Shown here: one piece after another, positions 52,610 through 60,490 of the stretch
Layout of the letters: each line of letters opens with the position of its first letter
Numbering within the stretch: position 1 is the first letter of the stretch
Assembly (NCBI GenBank): GCA_005790605.1
Contig: SXUI01000055.1
Span: 1-64,000, forward strand
From: Planctomycetia bacterium
Lineage (GTDB): Bacteria > Planctomycetota > Phycisphaerae > Phycisphaerales > SM1A02
Length of the DNA stretch: 64,000 nt
Reading direction: 5' to 3'
Notes under the pieces: generated by a model
Database searches by the model: none
Told to the model about the DNA's origin: nothing
The model's input: the letters and a program-made list of their open reading frames with translations, nothing else
Translations under genes and position numbers: made by a program

Positions 52610-53921
52610 GCACCGGCTCCGCTTCCGCCCACAACAAAGGCTGCATGGGTGCGTCAATCAAGGTGAATCGCAAGGACGCTAGCGACATGACCGCACTTCG
52701 TTCGCGAACAGCGGCGCGCTCGCCCGCAAACTGAAATCGCCTCGAATACACCTTACCTGCCGCGAAGTCAGCAATCGCAATGAACACCGTCCCGACTGGT
52801 TTCTCGGCACTTCCTCCACTCGGGCCTGCGATGCCGGTGGTTGCGATGGCATAGTTGCATCCCGTGCGATGCAACGCTCCACGGGCGAGCGCAACTGCCG
52901 TTAGATGACTCACCGCGCCGAACTCGTTGATCATGGCGCTGGGCACCGCGAGATCCTCCATCTTCCGAACATTCGCATACGGCACAAAGCCTCCCTGCAA
53001 CCACTCGCTCGAACCGGCGACATCCGTCAAGAGCGCACTGACCATGCCGCCGGTGCAACTCTCCGCCGTCGCAACTGTGCGACCGCGTGCTCGCAGCAGT
53101 GCACCAACGCAAGACGCGAGCGTCGCATCGTTCTGTCCAAAGATGAAGTGACCAACGCGCGCTTCGCATGCCTCAATCGTGGAAGCGAGCGCGGTGCGAG
53201 CGGACTCAGAGGATCCTGAGGCGCGGATCCGAATTGAAACAACGCCTCCCCGCGCCGTCGTTCCGACACTCGGCGTTCGCGTTCGGTCCATCAAATCTCC
53301 GAGCAACTCCGCAAGTGCGCTCTCGCCCAAACCGACCGTGTGCAATGCGCATGTCGCAATCTCATGAGCCGGAGCAGCCAGCCGTGGCGCGACGACCGCG
53401 CTCAACATCGGTTGCATTTCGCGCGGTGGACCCGGCAAGCAGTACACGCAGAATCCTGCATCGTCAGTTGTCGCAAGTCCAGGCGCAGTGCCCATTGGAT
53501 TCGGCAGAAGTTCACAGGCTCGCGGCCGCATCGCTTGCTTGCGATTGCTCGGCGGCATGACCCTTCCCCGCTCCTCAAACCATGCGCGGAGGTGCGCGAG
53601 GCCAATTGGATCCTCCACCAATTCCGTTGAACCAGTCGCTTCCTGCTTGACGATCGCAATCGCGTCAGCGAGGGCCTCTCGCGTCAGGTCATCGAGTGTC
53701 GGACCGAGTCCCCCCGAAACGATGACTGCTCGGTGTGTGCGAGCAAGTTCGACGAGCGCAGCAGTGATGTCACCCCGTTGGTCGCCGACGGTGCGGCGCT
53801 GTCCCGGCATCACGCCAATCGCAAGCAATGCACGAGCAATCCACGGAGCGTTCGTATCCTCGATCTGTCCGAGGATCAATTCATCGCCAACACTGAGGAT
53901 CGCAACAGCGTCGTTCCTCAT
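52593..53921 (-). CDS. cinA: CinA-family protein with nicotinamide-nucleotide amidase domain
   Basis: The 442-residue protein has two domains: an N-terminal MoaB/CinA-type domain (ILSVGDELILGQIEDTNAPW; VSGGLGPTLDDLTREALADA) and a C-terminal PncC domain (VATAESCTGGMVSALLTDVA; IATTGIAGPSGGSAEKPVG). PncC-type enzymes deamidate NMN for NAD salvage; the N-terminal domain of family members can act as ADP-ribose pyrophosphatase. Its ATG overlaps the TGA of the solute-binding protein gene. Confidence 0.94.
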   Translation of the reverse strand: MRNDAVAILSVGDELILGQIEDTNAPWIARALLAIGVMPGQRRTVGDQRGDITAALVELARTHRAVIVSGGLGPTLDDLTREALADAIAIVKQEATGSTELVEDPIGLAHLRAWFEERGRVMPPSNRKQAMRPRACELLPNPMGTAPGLATTDDAGFCVYCLPGPPREMQPMLSAVVAPRLAAPAHEIATCALHTVGLGESALAELLGDLMDRTRTPSVGTTARGGVVSIRIRASGSSESARTALASTIEACEARVGHFIFGQNDATLASCVGALLRARGRTVATAESCTGGMVSALLTDVAGSSEWLQGGFVPYANVRKMEDLAVPSAMINEFGAVSHLTAVALARGALHRTGCNYAIATTGIAGPSGGSAEKPVGTVFIAIADFAAGKVYSRRFQFAGERAAVRERSAVMSLASLRFTLIDAPMQPLLWAEAEPVHVEAI

Positions 53922-55477
53922 CGCACCTCGCGTGCGTAGATCTCCGCATACTGCTGCTCAAAGAACTCGCCCCATGATCGACGCAATGCATCCGCGGGCG
54001 CGCTGTCGGCATCCCAAAGATTGGCCGACTTCCACTTCCCTTTCAACCAGCCGTCGCGCACCAATGCGCGTCCTTCAGGAGCCGCGAGCGAAACAAGACC
54101 ATCAACGCCTTGCACTGATGGCATGGCATCGAATGCCGTAAGCATTGCCTTCAGTTCCGGATCCGTTACATCATTCGCCGTGACGAGCGCGGGTTCCTTG
54201 GGATAGCTCGGATGCGTGATGATCGCGTGCCACGCCTGATCAAGCGAGGGCCGATGATCCGCGCAGAACGCGCTGAACAGGATGGGGATGAAGGCCCGCG
54301 CGTTCGGGTCGGGCTTCTCAACCGAGCTCGCGAGCGAAAACGGATCAACCTTATCGCGGAACTGAGGCATCATCCGCGCGATGAAGTCGCGGCGAATGGG
54401 CATGCGACGAAGTTCAAACTCATCCGGCCCCAAACCCTTGTGGCCGTGGCGCACGGCAAACTGCCACAGCGCTTGCCCCTCGTCGCTCAGGCAGAACTCG
54501 ACGAAATGCATCGCTGTCTCGCGATTGGGAGCGTTCGAGAGAAGCGCGATCGGATCTGGATCAATGACGGTTTCGCCCTTGGGATCGATGTAGCCAATGC
54601 GGTCCGGGAAACCAGCGTCCGCGACGGCCTGCTCTTCGAAGCGACCGTAGAAATCGATCGATGGACCTGCGGCGGCATCGCCCGCGACGACATCAAGCGG
54701 AACCTTCGGCGCGCTCGACGCAACGGACCGCGCATTCGCTGACATGCGTCGAATGATCTGCCAACCCTTCTCCCAACCGAGGCGTTGCAAGATCGCCTCA
54801 AGCGCGGTCGTCACGCTCCCAGACTGCGATGGGTTCACGAGGGTGATCCATCCATCGAGCCGCGCGTCGGCGAGGTCTTCCCAATGATGTGGGTCATCGA
54901 GTCCAAGCGCGCGCAACCGCGGACGGTTGTAGACGATGCCAAATCCGCTCAGCGCCGTTCCAAACCAGTACCTCTCTGGATCGTAGAGCGTCGCGTCGCC
55001 AACTTTGTTTTCGCCGTAGATCTCATCAAGTCGCGACTGCTCGAATGGAACCTGTTCAACGATGCGCGCCTTGCGAAGAGAGTCGCCTGTCCCGAACGAG
55101 AGTTCCTTCTTGAACTGGGTGTATTCGTAACTTCCGCCACCAAACACGAGATCGGCATTTCCGCCGACGGGCTCGCCGTTTCGCAAGGCAGCGATGGCGT
55201 TCGCCTCGAGCATCTTGCGAATCTCGCTCGTGCCTCCCGGCGTGTTCCAAATGACCGTTCCGGCGCGACCGTACTTCGCAAGATGCCACACAGCGAAACC
55301 TGCTCCAAACTCACTGCGGATCTGCTCGTTATGCGGCGTGTAAATGATGACGCGAGCGCTCGCATCTTCTCCTGCCGATGCGATCCCCTTCGAGAAAAGG
55401 ACGGGCATCAGTGCCAACGCGAGCAAGCACAGCGGGAGCAAACACTCCTTCACGGTGAGCGCGCGTCTTAGCCGCAC
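53918..55477 (-). CDS. Periplasmic solute-binding protein, iron(III)-type ABC transporter family
   Basis: The 519-residue protein has an N-terminal signal sequence (LLPLCLLALALMPVLFSKG). It then shows the two-lobe binding-protein pattern of the Fe3+/spermidine-type group: VIIYTPHNEQIRSEFGAGF, TEIRKMLEANA-like helix, GIVYNRPRLRALGLDDPHHW, DGWITLVNPSQSGSVTTAL and VEFCLSDEGQALWQFAV. It is longer than typical members (about 340) because of a C-terminal extension of about 130 residues. No permease or ATPase gene is adjacent, which is unusual. It overlaps pyrF by 10 bp and cinA by 4 bp. Confidence 0.85.
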   Translation of the reverse strand: MRLRRALTVKECLLPLCLLALALMPVLFSKGIASAGEDASARVIIYTPHNEQIRSEFGAGFAVWHLAKYGRAGTVIWNTPGGTSEIRKMLEANAIAALRNGEPVGGNADLVFGGGSYEYTQFKKELSFGTGDSLRKARIVEQVPFEQSRLDEIYGENKVGDATLYDPERYWFGTALSGFGIVYNRPRLRALGLDDPHHWEDLADARLDGWITLVNPSQSGSVTTALEAILQRLGWEKGWQIIRRMSANARSVASSAPKVPLDVVAGDAAAGPSIDFYGRFEEQAVADAGFPDRIGYIDPKGETVIDPDPIALLSNAPNRETAMHFVEFCLSDEGQALWQFAVRHGHKGLGPDEFELRRMPIRRDFIARMMPQFRDKVDPFSLASSVEKPDPNARAFIPILFSAFCADHRPSLDQAWHAIITHPSYPKEPALVTANDVTDPELKAMLTAFDAMPSVQGVDGLVSLAAPEGRALVRDGWLKGKWKSANLWDADSAPADALRRSWGEFFEQQYAEIYAREVR

Positions 55478-56376
55478 GATCGCTCCATCGGCCCAACGAC
55501 TGCGGCGATCTCATCTCGAAACGCACAGGCTGCGTCGTGAATCGCCGCGTCAAACGATTGTCCGGGCGTCCCCTTGGGATAGAGGACGCTTCGACTCGCA
55601 TTCACAATCGCACCGCGACCGTCTTCGCGGAAGCATGCCCGCACATCATCCGCCGTGCCGCCTTGCGCGCCATAGCCAGGCACGAGGAACATCGCGTGTG
55701 GCATTCGCTTGCGGAGTTGGATCGCGTCTTCTCGCTTAGTTGCACCAACCACCGCGCCGAGACTTGAAAAACCAGCCTGTCCAAGATGCTTCGCGCCGAT
55801 CTGCGAGATGAGATCCGCAACAGCTTCCGCGACGGTGCGTCCATCGGCCAAGGCGAGCGACTGCAAAAGATCACCGCTCGGATTACTCGTGCGAACGAGG
55901 GCAAACGCGCCACGCCCCTCGGCGAGAAACGGCTCGATGCCATCCGCGCCGAGGTACGGCGAGCAAGTCGTGAACTGCGCATCGAGGGCGCGCGACGCTG
56001 CCGCGTAGTGTTCGGTTGAGACACCGATGTCGGCGCGCTTGGCGTCAAAGATGACGCAGAATCCGAGTTGCCGCGCCTCTCGGAAGACGCAATCAAGCGC
56101 TGCTGCGCCCTCCGCGCCGAAGCGCTCGTAACAGGCTGATTGGATCTTGATCGCGCCAACCACGCCTTGCACCGCATGAAGGACAGCACAGGAGAATGCA
56201 GCGATCGCGTACGCGGCCGCTGCATTACTCGCGTCTTGCGGATTGAGCGGATGTGGCAGTCGTTCGAGGACTGGATCAAGACCAACGCACACAGGGCTGC
56301 CAGCCTGCTTCATGGCTTGAAGAAGGAGGTCGGCGGGATGAGCAGAAGTCTGCGTCGCGGTCGGCGTGCTGGTCAT
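55468..56376 (-). CDS. pyrF: Orotidine 5'-phosphate decarboxylase (type 2)
   Basis: PyrF makes UMP from OMP. The 302-residue length and motifs place it in the type 2 branch found in actinobacteria and others: VCVGLDPVLERLPHPLNP, KIQSACYERFGAEG, the catalytic FDAKRADIGVSTEHYA and YGAQGGTADDVRACF. It is the first gene of the minus-strand run; with pyrG elsewhere in the window it belongs to pyrimidine synthesis. Confidence 0.94.
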   Translation of the reverse strand: MTSTPTATQTSAHPADLLLQAMKQAGSPVCVGLDPVLERLPHPLNPQDASNAAAAYAIAAFSCAVLHAVQGVVGAIKIQSACYERFGAEGAAALDCVFREARQLGFCVIFDAKRADIGVSTEHYAAASRALDAQFTTCSPYLGADGIEPFLAEGRGAFALVRTSNPSGDLLQSLALADGRTVAEAVADLISQIGAKHLGQAGFSSLGAVVGATKREDAIQLRKRMPHAMFLVPGYGAQGGTADDVRACFREDGRGAIVNASRSVLYPKGTPGQSFDAAIHDAACAFRDEIAAVVGPMERSCG

Positions 56377-56417
56377 GACGCGACAAGTGTATTCCCTCTC
56401 TTGGATAGGATGCAGCG

Positions 56418-56741
56418 ATGCAAGGAGAGCGTCCTACCCACCTCGATCTCGACCAGAACAAGGGTCTATCGATCGAGTGGCAGGACGGAAGCAAGTTCTT
56501 CCTCACGCTCGCCGTGCTTCGTCGGTACTCGCCATCCGCCGATGCGAAAGAACTCCGCAAGGCAATGGCGGCGAACCCGCTGACCGTGCTTCCGACAAGC
56601 GGCTCGAGCGACCCCCTCACCGCCCTCGGCGCCGAGTTCGTCGGCAACTACGCGCTCAAGATCCACTTCAGTGACGGGCACTCGACAGGGATTTACTCGT
56701 GGGAGTACCTCAGAGAACTGTGCGCTGAGCACGGCAAGTGA
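56418..56741 (+). CDS. DUF971 / GBBH-like N-terminal domain protein
   Basis: The 107-residue protein fits the stand-alone DUF971 domain, also called gamma-butyrobetaine hydroxylase-like N-terminal domain: LDLDQNKGLSIEWQDGSKFF, then LRRYSPSADAKEL and the conserved C-terminal NYALKIHFSDGHSTGIYSWE. In other proteins this domain binds zinc or iron and accompanies Fe-S metabolism genes; the two-Cys site common elsewhere is not obvious here. It is divergent from pyrF, with 41 bp between starts. Confidence 0.88.
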   Translation: MQGERPTHLDLDQNKGLSIEWQDGSKFFLTLAVLRRYSPSADAKELRKAMAANPLTVLPTSGSSDPLTALGAEFVGNYALKIHFSDGHSTGIYSWEYLRELCAEHGK

Positions 56742-56763
56742 CGAGTTGCGTCCCACAAACTGC

Positions 56764-57237
56764 ATGCGAATGACCTCGTTGAACGACCCAACTCTCCGTG
56801 CCTTGCTCCCCCATCCGCGCGCGTTTCTCGCGCCGATTGTGATTGCGCCGCATGAACTGTCGCAGACCGTCGCGCATGCCAACAACATTGCGATGGCTGC
56901 CTGGGTGGATCGGCTCGCGGAACTCCACGCCGACGCCAACGGCGCCTCGCGCGCTTCGCAGGTTGCCGCCGGACGCGTGTGGTTCGTCGCGCGCCACGAG
57001 ATTGATTACCTCGGCGAGGCATTCTTTGGCGACGACCTCATCGGCGCTACCTGGATTGCGTCCATGGGGCGAACAACGCTCATGCGTGAATGCGCAGTGT
57101 TCCGGCGCGAAGGGGCAACCGGACAATTCCGCCAGCTCCTCGCGAGTACTTCGCGTTGGGCGTACGTTGATCTCGCTTCCCGCAAACCAATCGCGATGCC
57201 TGCCCCTTGGCGCGAATGGCTCGATCCCTTGCGGTAG
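56764..57237 (+). CDS. Hotdog-fold thioesterase (4HBT-like)
   Basis: The 157-residue protein resembles the 4-hydroxybenzoyl-CoA thioesterase group: an N-terminal HANNIAMAAWVDRLAELHAD helix following a HELSQTV strand, and a central strand RHEIDYLGEAFFGDDLIGAT matching the family's xHxIxYxxPaxxGDxL pattern. The usual catalytic Asp of DxxGHVxN is replaced by a His/Ala region (TVAHANN), so activity on acyl-CoA is likely but not certain. ATG 56764 was chosen, 22 bp after the DUF971 gene; ATG 56770 is close by. Confidence 0.75.
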   Translation: MRMTSLNDPTLRALLPHPRAFLAPIVIAPHELSQTVAHANNIAMAAWVDRLAELHADANGASRASQVAAGRVWFVARHEIDYLGEAFFGDDLIGATWIASMGRTTLMRECAVFRREGATGQFRQLLASTSRWAYVDLASRKPIAMPAPWREWLDPLR

Positions 57238-57514
57238 GCAGCCCCTGAGGGCGAAGGAAACCGTGTGCGCGCCTGCGGGCCAAGCCGGTCCCGCATAGGG
57301 CGAACACCTCCTTCTGGGAATTCTCAAGGGAGAACGGGAACCGAACCGAAAACTTGATCCGTCGGACGGCTTCTTTCCATGTCAGGACTTCCCCGCGTCG
57401 GTGTGCGGACCGGAATCTCCTGACGCCAAACTCGCATCTTTCTCCCCTCCGCCCCGCTGACAGGCCAACCCTATCAACGGGGTTTTTCTTTCGGCACTCC
57501 GTTACGCTGCGAAA
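57238..57514 (+). other. Structured intergenic segment, possible leader or small RNA
   Basis: This 277-bp gap has no coding character but several hairpins: GCGGG...CCCGC (57274-57293), TTCTC-AAGG-GAGAA (57321-57334), and a long one closed by GTCAGGA (57381-57387) and TCCTGAC (57417-57423) with inner CTTCC/GGAAT pairing. It ends at a short terminator-like stem AACCC/GGGTT followed by T5 (57467-57487). I compared it by eye with cobalamin, TPP and c-di-GMP riboswitches, SRP RNA, RNase P and tmRNA and found no convincing match. Confidence 0.45.
57467..57487 (+). terminator. Weak terminator before the phosphoesterase gene
   Basis: AACCC (57467-57471) pairs with GGGTT (57480-57484) around an 8-base loop and runs into a T5 tract. 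The stem is short, so it could be a leaky terminator or an attenuator 28 bp upstream of the phosphoesterase start. Confidence 0.45.
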
Positions 57515-59419
57515 ATGCACTTCGTAGCGCGTCTGACACAGACTCTTCTCTCGATCGCTGCGGTTTGGGGAGGGTGCGCGATTGCGCAGCCGAGCGACGC
57601 TGCGCCTCCGGCATCCGCCTCGTCGAAGGCCGACGGCATCACCATCCAAGTCCCAACTCCCGCGAAGCAGCAGGTGATCGCGATATTCCCAGATCGCACG
57701 ACTGGCCGCGACTGGGGACTGCGTTACCTGCGCGAGGGAGTCGAGGACCTCAATCGCATTCAGCCCGATGCCGTCTTCACCGTCGGTGACCTCGTGCAAG
57801 GCTACACGCGACTTCACGAGGAGTACACGCGGCAGCAAGAAGAGTATTTGTCCATCGTTGGAAAGCTCAACGCTCCCCTCTATCCCACTTCGGGAAATCA
57901 CGATGTCGTAAGTGGCGCACGCAGTTCCGCAGATCGAACATATGCCGATCTTTACCGCGAGAAGTTCGGGCCGCTCTATTACGCGACGGAACTTGAGCTC
58001 GTCACGATCATCGTGATGTTTACCGAAGACGGCGACGGGCAGATCAAGCCTGGCTTCTCCGACGCGCAGCTCGCGTGGCTCGCGAAGACTCTCGAGTCCG
58101 CGGCCGCTCGCAATCGACCGATCGCGCTTCTCATGCACCGACCACTCTGGCATGACCGAGCAACCAAGTGGGAGGAGCGCATCGATCCACTGCTCGAAAA
58201 ATACGGCGTCGATTGGGTTATCGCAGGTCACTATCACGCGCTGCAAGATGAAGGAACTCGCGGAAGCACGCGTTACTTAATCCTTGGGACTTGCGGTGGT
58301 TCGATCGATCAGCACCCGCTCGCGGGACAATTGCAACATCTCACTTTTCTCGTTGTGCACGAGAACGGCTCGATCGAGCCTTACCACCAAGTGGTCGGCA
58401 CGACGCTCCCTGTCGATTGGATTCGCCTCGCGGATCAAACCGCAGCGTTTCGCCTCAAAGGGAACGCGAAGATCATCCAATTCGAAGATGCCCTGATCGA
58501 TCCACTCGAAGTTGCCGCATCCGGATCGCTTCATGTTTTATTCGAGAACCCACTCGACATTCCGATCTCCATCTCCGCTCGAGCGGTGAGGGACTTTCCC
58601 GTGCCTTGGGAAGTTGGCACGCAATCGTGGATCTCGCGCACGCCGATCGACATCTTCAATCCGTTTGTCACCGACATCAACACACCCTTTGTCTTCAGTC
58701 CTACGCCGACCGTCACGATTCCTCCGCGGGGCAGTGCGAAACTCGCGATCCCGTACTCCGCCGATTCGGGTCCCGCTCCTTGCGCCCCTCCCGAGATAGA
58801 TTTCGTCGCGCACTTCACTGACTCGCAGAATCGGACGGTGCCAGTCCATCTCCGCCGGAGGCTCCCAATCGCTCGGACCGTGACAGCGAATGATGGATTG
58901 CAGTATCCGATCGCGGCGTGGGATTTCTCGGAGTACGACGAGACCGAAGCGAATGCGTCCGCGCGATTTGCTTTCGATTCCACGCACGGTCTCTCCGTCG
59001 AAGTCAACGCGCCAGATGAGTTGCTGTCCATGGATGGTCCCGAACAGCGACCCGCGAAAGACGCGGTGGATCCCGCGCGGGACATGATCCGAATCGACCT
59101 TGGAACTGGCGCGTCCGCGCGCTCCTATGTCGCGTTCATCCGCACCGGCGCGAACTTAGGTTTCACCGAACTCAAAGGCGAATCGCTCGTCCCGTGCCCC
59201 AAGATCAACGCGCTCCTTGACGCCGCACTCGGACAATGGACGCTGCGGTTCGACCTTGCACCAGACGCCCTTCCGGCCGAACGACCGCTGACCGTCAACA
59301 TCGGCATCGCCGACAATGACGGCCATTACCACACACAATGGCGTTGGTTGGCGCCGAAGTCCTTTCCAGCCAAGCTCCTCCTCCCATCAGAAGCGCCCGC
59401 GCCACCCGCCCCTCGTTGA
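57515..59419 (+). CDS. Exported calcineurin-like metallophosphoesterase
   Basis: The 634-residue protein has a signal-peptide-like N terminus (LTQTLLSIAAVWGGCAIAQP). The metallophosphatase domain spans about residues 50-300: FPDRTTGRDWG in place of the usual DxH, VGDLVQG (GDxx), TSGNHDVV (GNHD), LMHRPLW (H) and AGHYHALQ (GHxH). The first metal motif lacks the usual His, which may alter metal binding. The C-terminal 330 residues look like beta-rich domains with a Pro/Ala tail. It probably acts in the periplasm or outside the cell on a phosphate ester; substrate unknown. Confidence 0.85.
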   Translation: MHFVARLTQTLLSIAAVWGGCAIAQPSDAAPPASASSKADGITIQVPTPAKQQVIAIFPDRTTGRDWGLRYLREGVEDLNRIQPDAVFTVGDLVQGYTRLHEEYTRQQEEYLSIVGKLNAPLYPTSGNHDVVSGARSSADRTYADLYREKFGPLYYATELELVTIIVMFTEDGDGQIKPGFSDAQLAWLAKTLESAAARNRPIALLMHRPLWHDRATKWEERIDPLLEKYGVDWVIAGHYHALQDEGTRGSTRYLILGTCGGSIDQHPLAGQLQHLTFLVVHENGSIEPYHQVVGTTLPVDWIRLADQTAAFRLKGNAKIIQFEDALIDPLEVAASGSLHVLFENPLDIPISISARAVRDFPVPWEVGTQSWISRTPIDIFNPFVTDINTPFVFSPTPTVTIPPRGSAKLAIPYSADSGPAPCAPPEIDFVAHFTDSQNRTVPVHLRRRLPIARTVTANDGLQYPIAAWDFSEYDETEANASARFAFDSTHGLSVEVNAPDELLSMDGPEQRPAKDAVDPARDMIRIDLGTGASARSYVAFIRTGANLGFTELKGESLVPCPKINALLDAALGQWTLRFDLAPDALPAERPLTVNIGIADNDGHYHTQWRWLAPKSFPAKLLLPSEAPAPPAPR

Positions 59420-59582
59420 CGGCGGGAGGAAAAACGCATCCAATAGGATTTAGGTTTCGGGGTAGGATCAACCGAAATCTGCCGTTCCCGAGTTTTCATC
59501 AAGCGAAAAATGGAGCCAAACCACGGTCGTCGTGCATGGCAACGCAACAGTTCAGCCCGAACCCACGAATAGGGAGTACATC

Positions 59583-59768
59583 ATGAAGAAGCTTCTCACC
59601 GCCAGCGCCATCGTCGCCTCCGCCCTCCTCCTCGCTTCTTGCGGTGGACCAGACACTGGGACAGTCGCACCGATCAACTCCGAGCAGGTCCGCCCAGCAC
59701 CAAAGGAAACGATCGCCGCTCCGGGCAGCACTGTGAAGTTCGGTGCAAACGAAACCAAGAAGGACTGA
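59583..59768 (+). CDS. Small lipoprotein (61 aa)
   Basis: The predicted protein begins MKKLLTASAIVASALLLASC, a complete lipoprotein signal with lipobox LLAS-C (Cys20), followed by GGPDTGTVAP and a short hydrophilic tail ending in KKD. The ATG at 59583 has GGGAG about 8 bases upstream; an ATG at 59532 has none and would hide the signal. The mature part is only about 42 residues. It is followed by a strong terminator. The mature domain is not recognisable. Confidence 0.85.
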   Translation: MKKLLTASAIVASALLLASCGGPDTGTVAPINSEQVRPAPKETIAAPGSTVKFGANETKKD

Positions 59769-59795
59769 CCTCCTTTTTCCTTTCCGCAAGCTTCG

Positions 59796-59832
59796 CGCGA
59801 CCCAGCCGATTGGTTGGGTCGCGCTCTTTTTG
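59796..59832 (+). terminator. Terminator of the small lipoprotein gene
   Basis: A 10-bp perfect stem GCGCGACCCA (59796-59805) / TGGGTCGCGC (59816-59825) with a 10-base loop is followed by TCTTTTT. It lies 27 bp after the stop codon. Confidence 0.93.
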
Positions 59833-59844
59833 CGCCCGAGATTG

Positions 59845-60123
59845 ATGGAACTAGAGCTGGACAAGCGACCGAGCGTTGTTCTCGTCCCTGCTCACACAGA
59901 CCGGCTTAGTTTCTGCACGGTCTTTTCGAAAACGATCAAGACCGATGAACTTTCAATGGCATTCATCGGATAAGAGAGGTGCGTGCAGCGCAGCGGAACC
60001 GTCCGCTTCCACGATGCGCGCGTTGGGGAACGGCCACGCCGTTTTCCTCCCACATTCCATCTGGCCATCCACCCGCCGCCGCTTCAGATGAAAGTCTGAA
60101 CGGCGGTTTTGGTCGCATCCTTC
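59845..60123 (+). other. Non-coding segment with several hairpins and a terminator, possible small RNA
   Basis: No gene is supported here. Hairpins visible on the plus strand are CCGATGAA...TTCATCGG (59941-59968), AACGGC-CAC-GCCGTT followed by TTCC (about 60036-60053), and a strong terminator: CCGCCG plus TTCAGA (60076-60088) pairing with TCTGAA plus CGGCGG (60095-60106), one bulged C, then TTTT. Because the lipoprotein transcript already ends at 59832, a second terminator suggests another short transcript starting in this interval. Confidence 0.4.
60076..60110 (+). terminator. Second plus-strand terminator
   Basis: The stem has two arms, CCGCCG/CGGCGG and TTCAGA/TCTGAA, separated by one bulged C, with a TGAAAG loop and a TTTT tail. 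No coding gene lies between it and the lipoprotein terminator at 59796-59832. Confidence 0.8.
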
Positions 60124-60336
60124 GAGCGCTCGCGCAAGATTCTCGCCCGCAGCGGGCGAAATCATTGCACTCGCTTTGGACTCCGACCGCGCGAATGAAT
60201 CGCGACGGTCGGAGAGCGGGCTCATTCCGTCCGAGGACATCTGATATGCGCCGCTCGCGATTCACTCGCGGCGGCGCACACCAAAGCGAGCGAGGAATCT
60301 GCTGCTTGGAGCAGATTCCAAGTCGCGAGCGCTCAA
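60124..60336 (-). repeat. Structured interspersed repeat, copy C1 (full length)
   Basis: Read on the minus strand it begins TTGAGCGCTCGCGACTTGG (at 60336) and ends GCGCGAGCGCTC (60124). Hairpins, on plus coordinates, are 60294-60319 (10-bp GGAATCTGCT/AGCAGATTCC), 60248-60277 (GCGCCGC and CGCGA with TCGCG and GCGGCGC around TTCAC), 60181-60214 (CTCCGACCG and CGCGA with TCGCG and CGGTCGGAG), and 60144-60158 (CGCCC/GGGCG). It aligns along its length with the reverse complement of copy B, with compensatory changes in stems. Confidence 0.88.
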
Positions 60337-60490
60337 GATACGCGCTCCGTGCGGCGGAAGACATCGGAATTGCGCCGCTCGCGATTCACTCGCGGCGGCG
60401 CACACCAAAGCGAGCGAGGCGGCGCGGCTACCTTGAGATTGGCGGGTCCGATTCAACGCGCCGCAAGTCGCGAGCGCTCAAACTTCGCGC
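60337..60490 (-). repeat. Structured interspersed repeat, copy C2 (short form)
   Basis: This unit lies directly after the stop of the aminotransferase gene. On the minus strand it reads TTGAGCGCGAAG then TTTGAGCGCTCGCGACTTGC, followed by a GCGCG...CGCGC arm and the conserved TCGCTCGCTTTGGTGTGCGC core and hairpin (about 60374-60403 on plus coordinates). It matches copy A in length and in lacking the two distal hairpins. C2 and C1 are head-to-tail in tandem. Confidence 0.85.

Noticed and set aside
57238-57514. Cobalamin riboswitch, SRP RNA, RNase P RNA or tmRNA
   Set aside because: GTCAGGA resembles part of the B12 box, but the GCCACT and GGGAAGG elements are absent, and none of the conserved cores of SRP, RNase P or tmRNA could be found.
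57515-57600. Lipoprotein signal in the phosphoesterase (Cys in GGC)
   Set aside because: The residue at -3 from the Cys is Trp, which does not fit a lipobox; an ordinary signal peptide is more likely.
57080-58246. Minus-strand open frame of 388 codons
   Set aside because: It is antisense to the thioesterase and phosphoesterase genes, both of which have clear family motifs.
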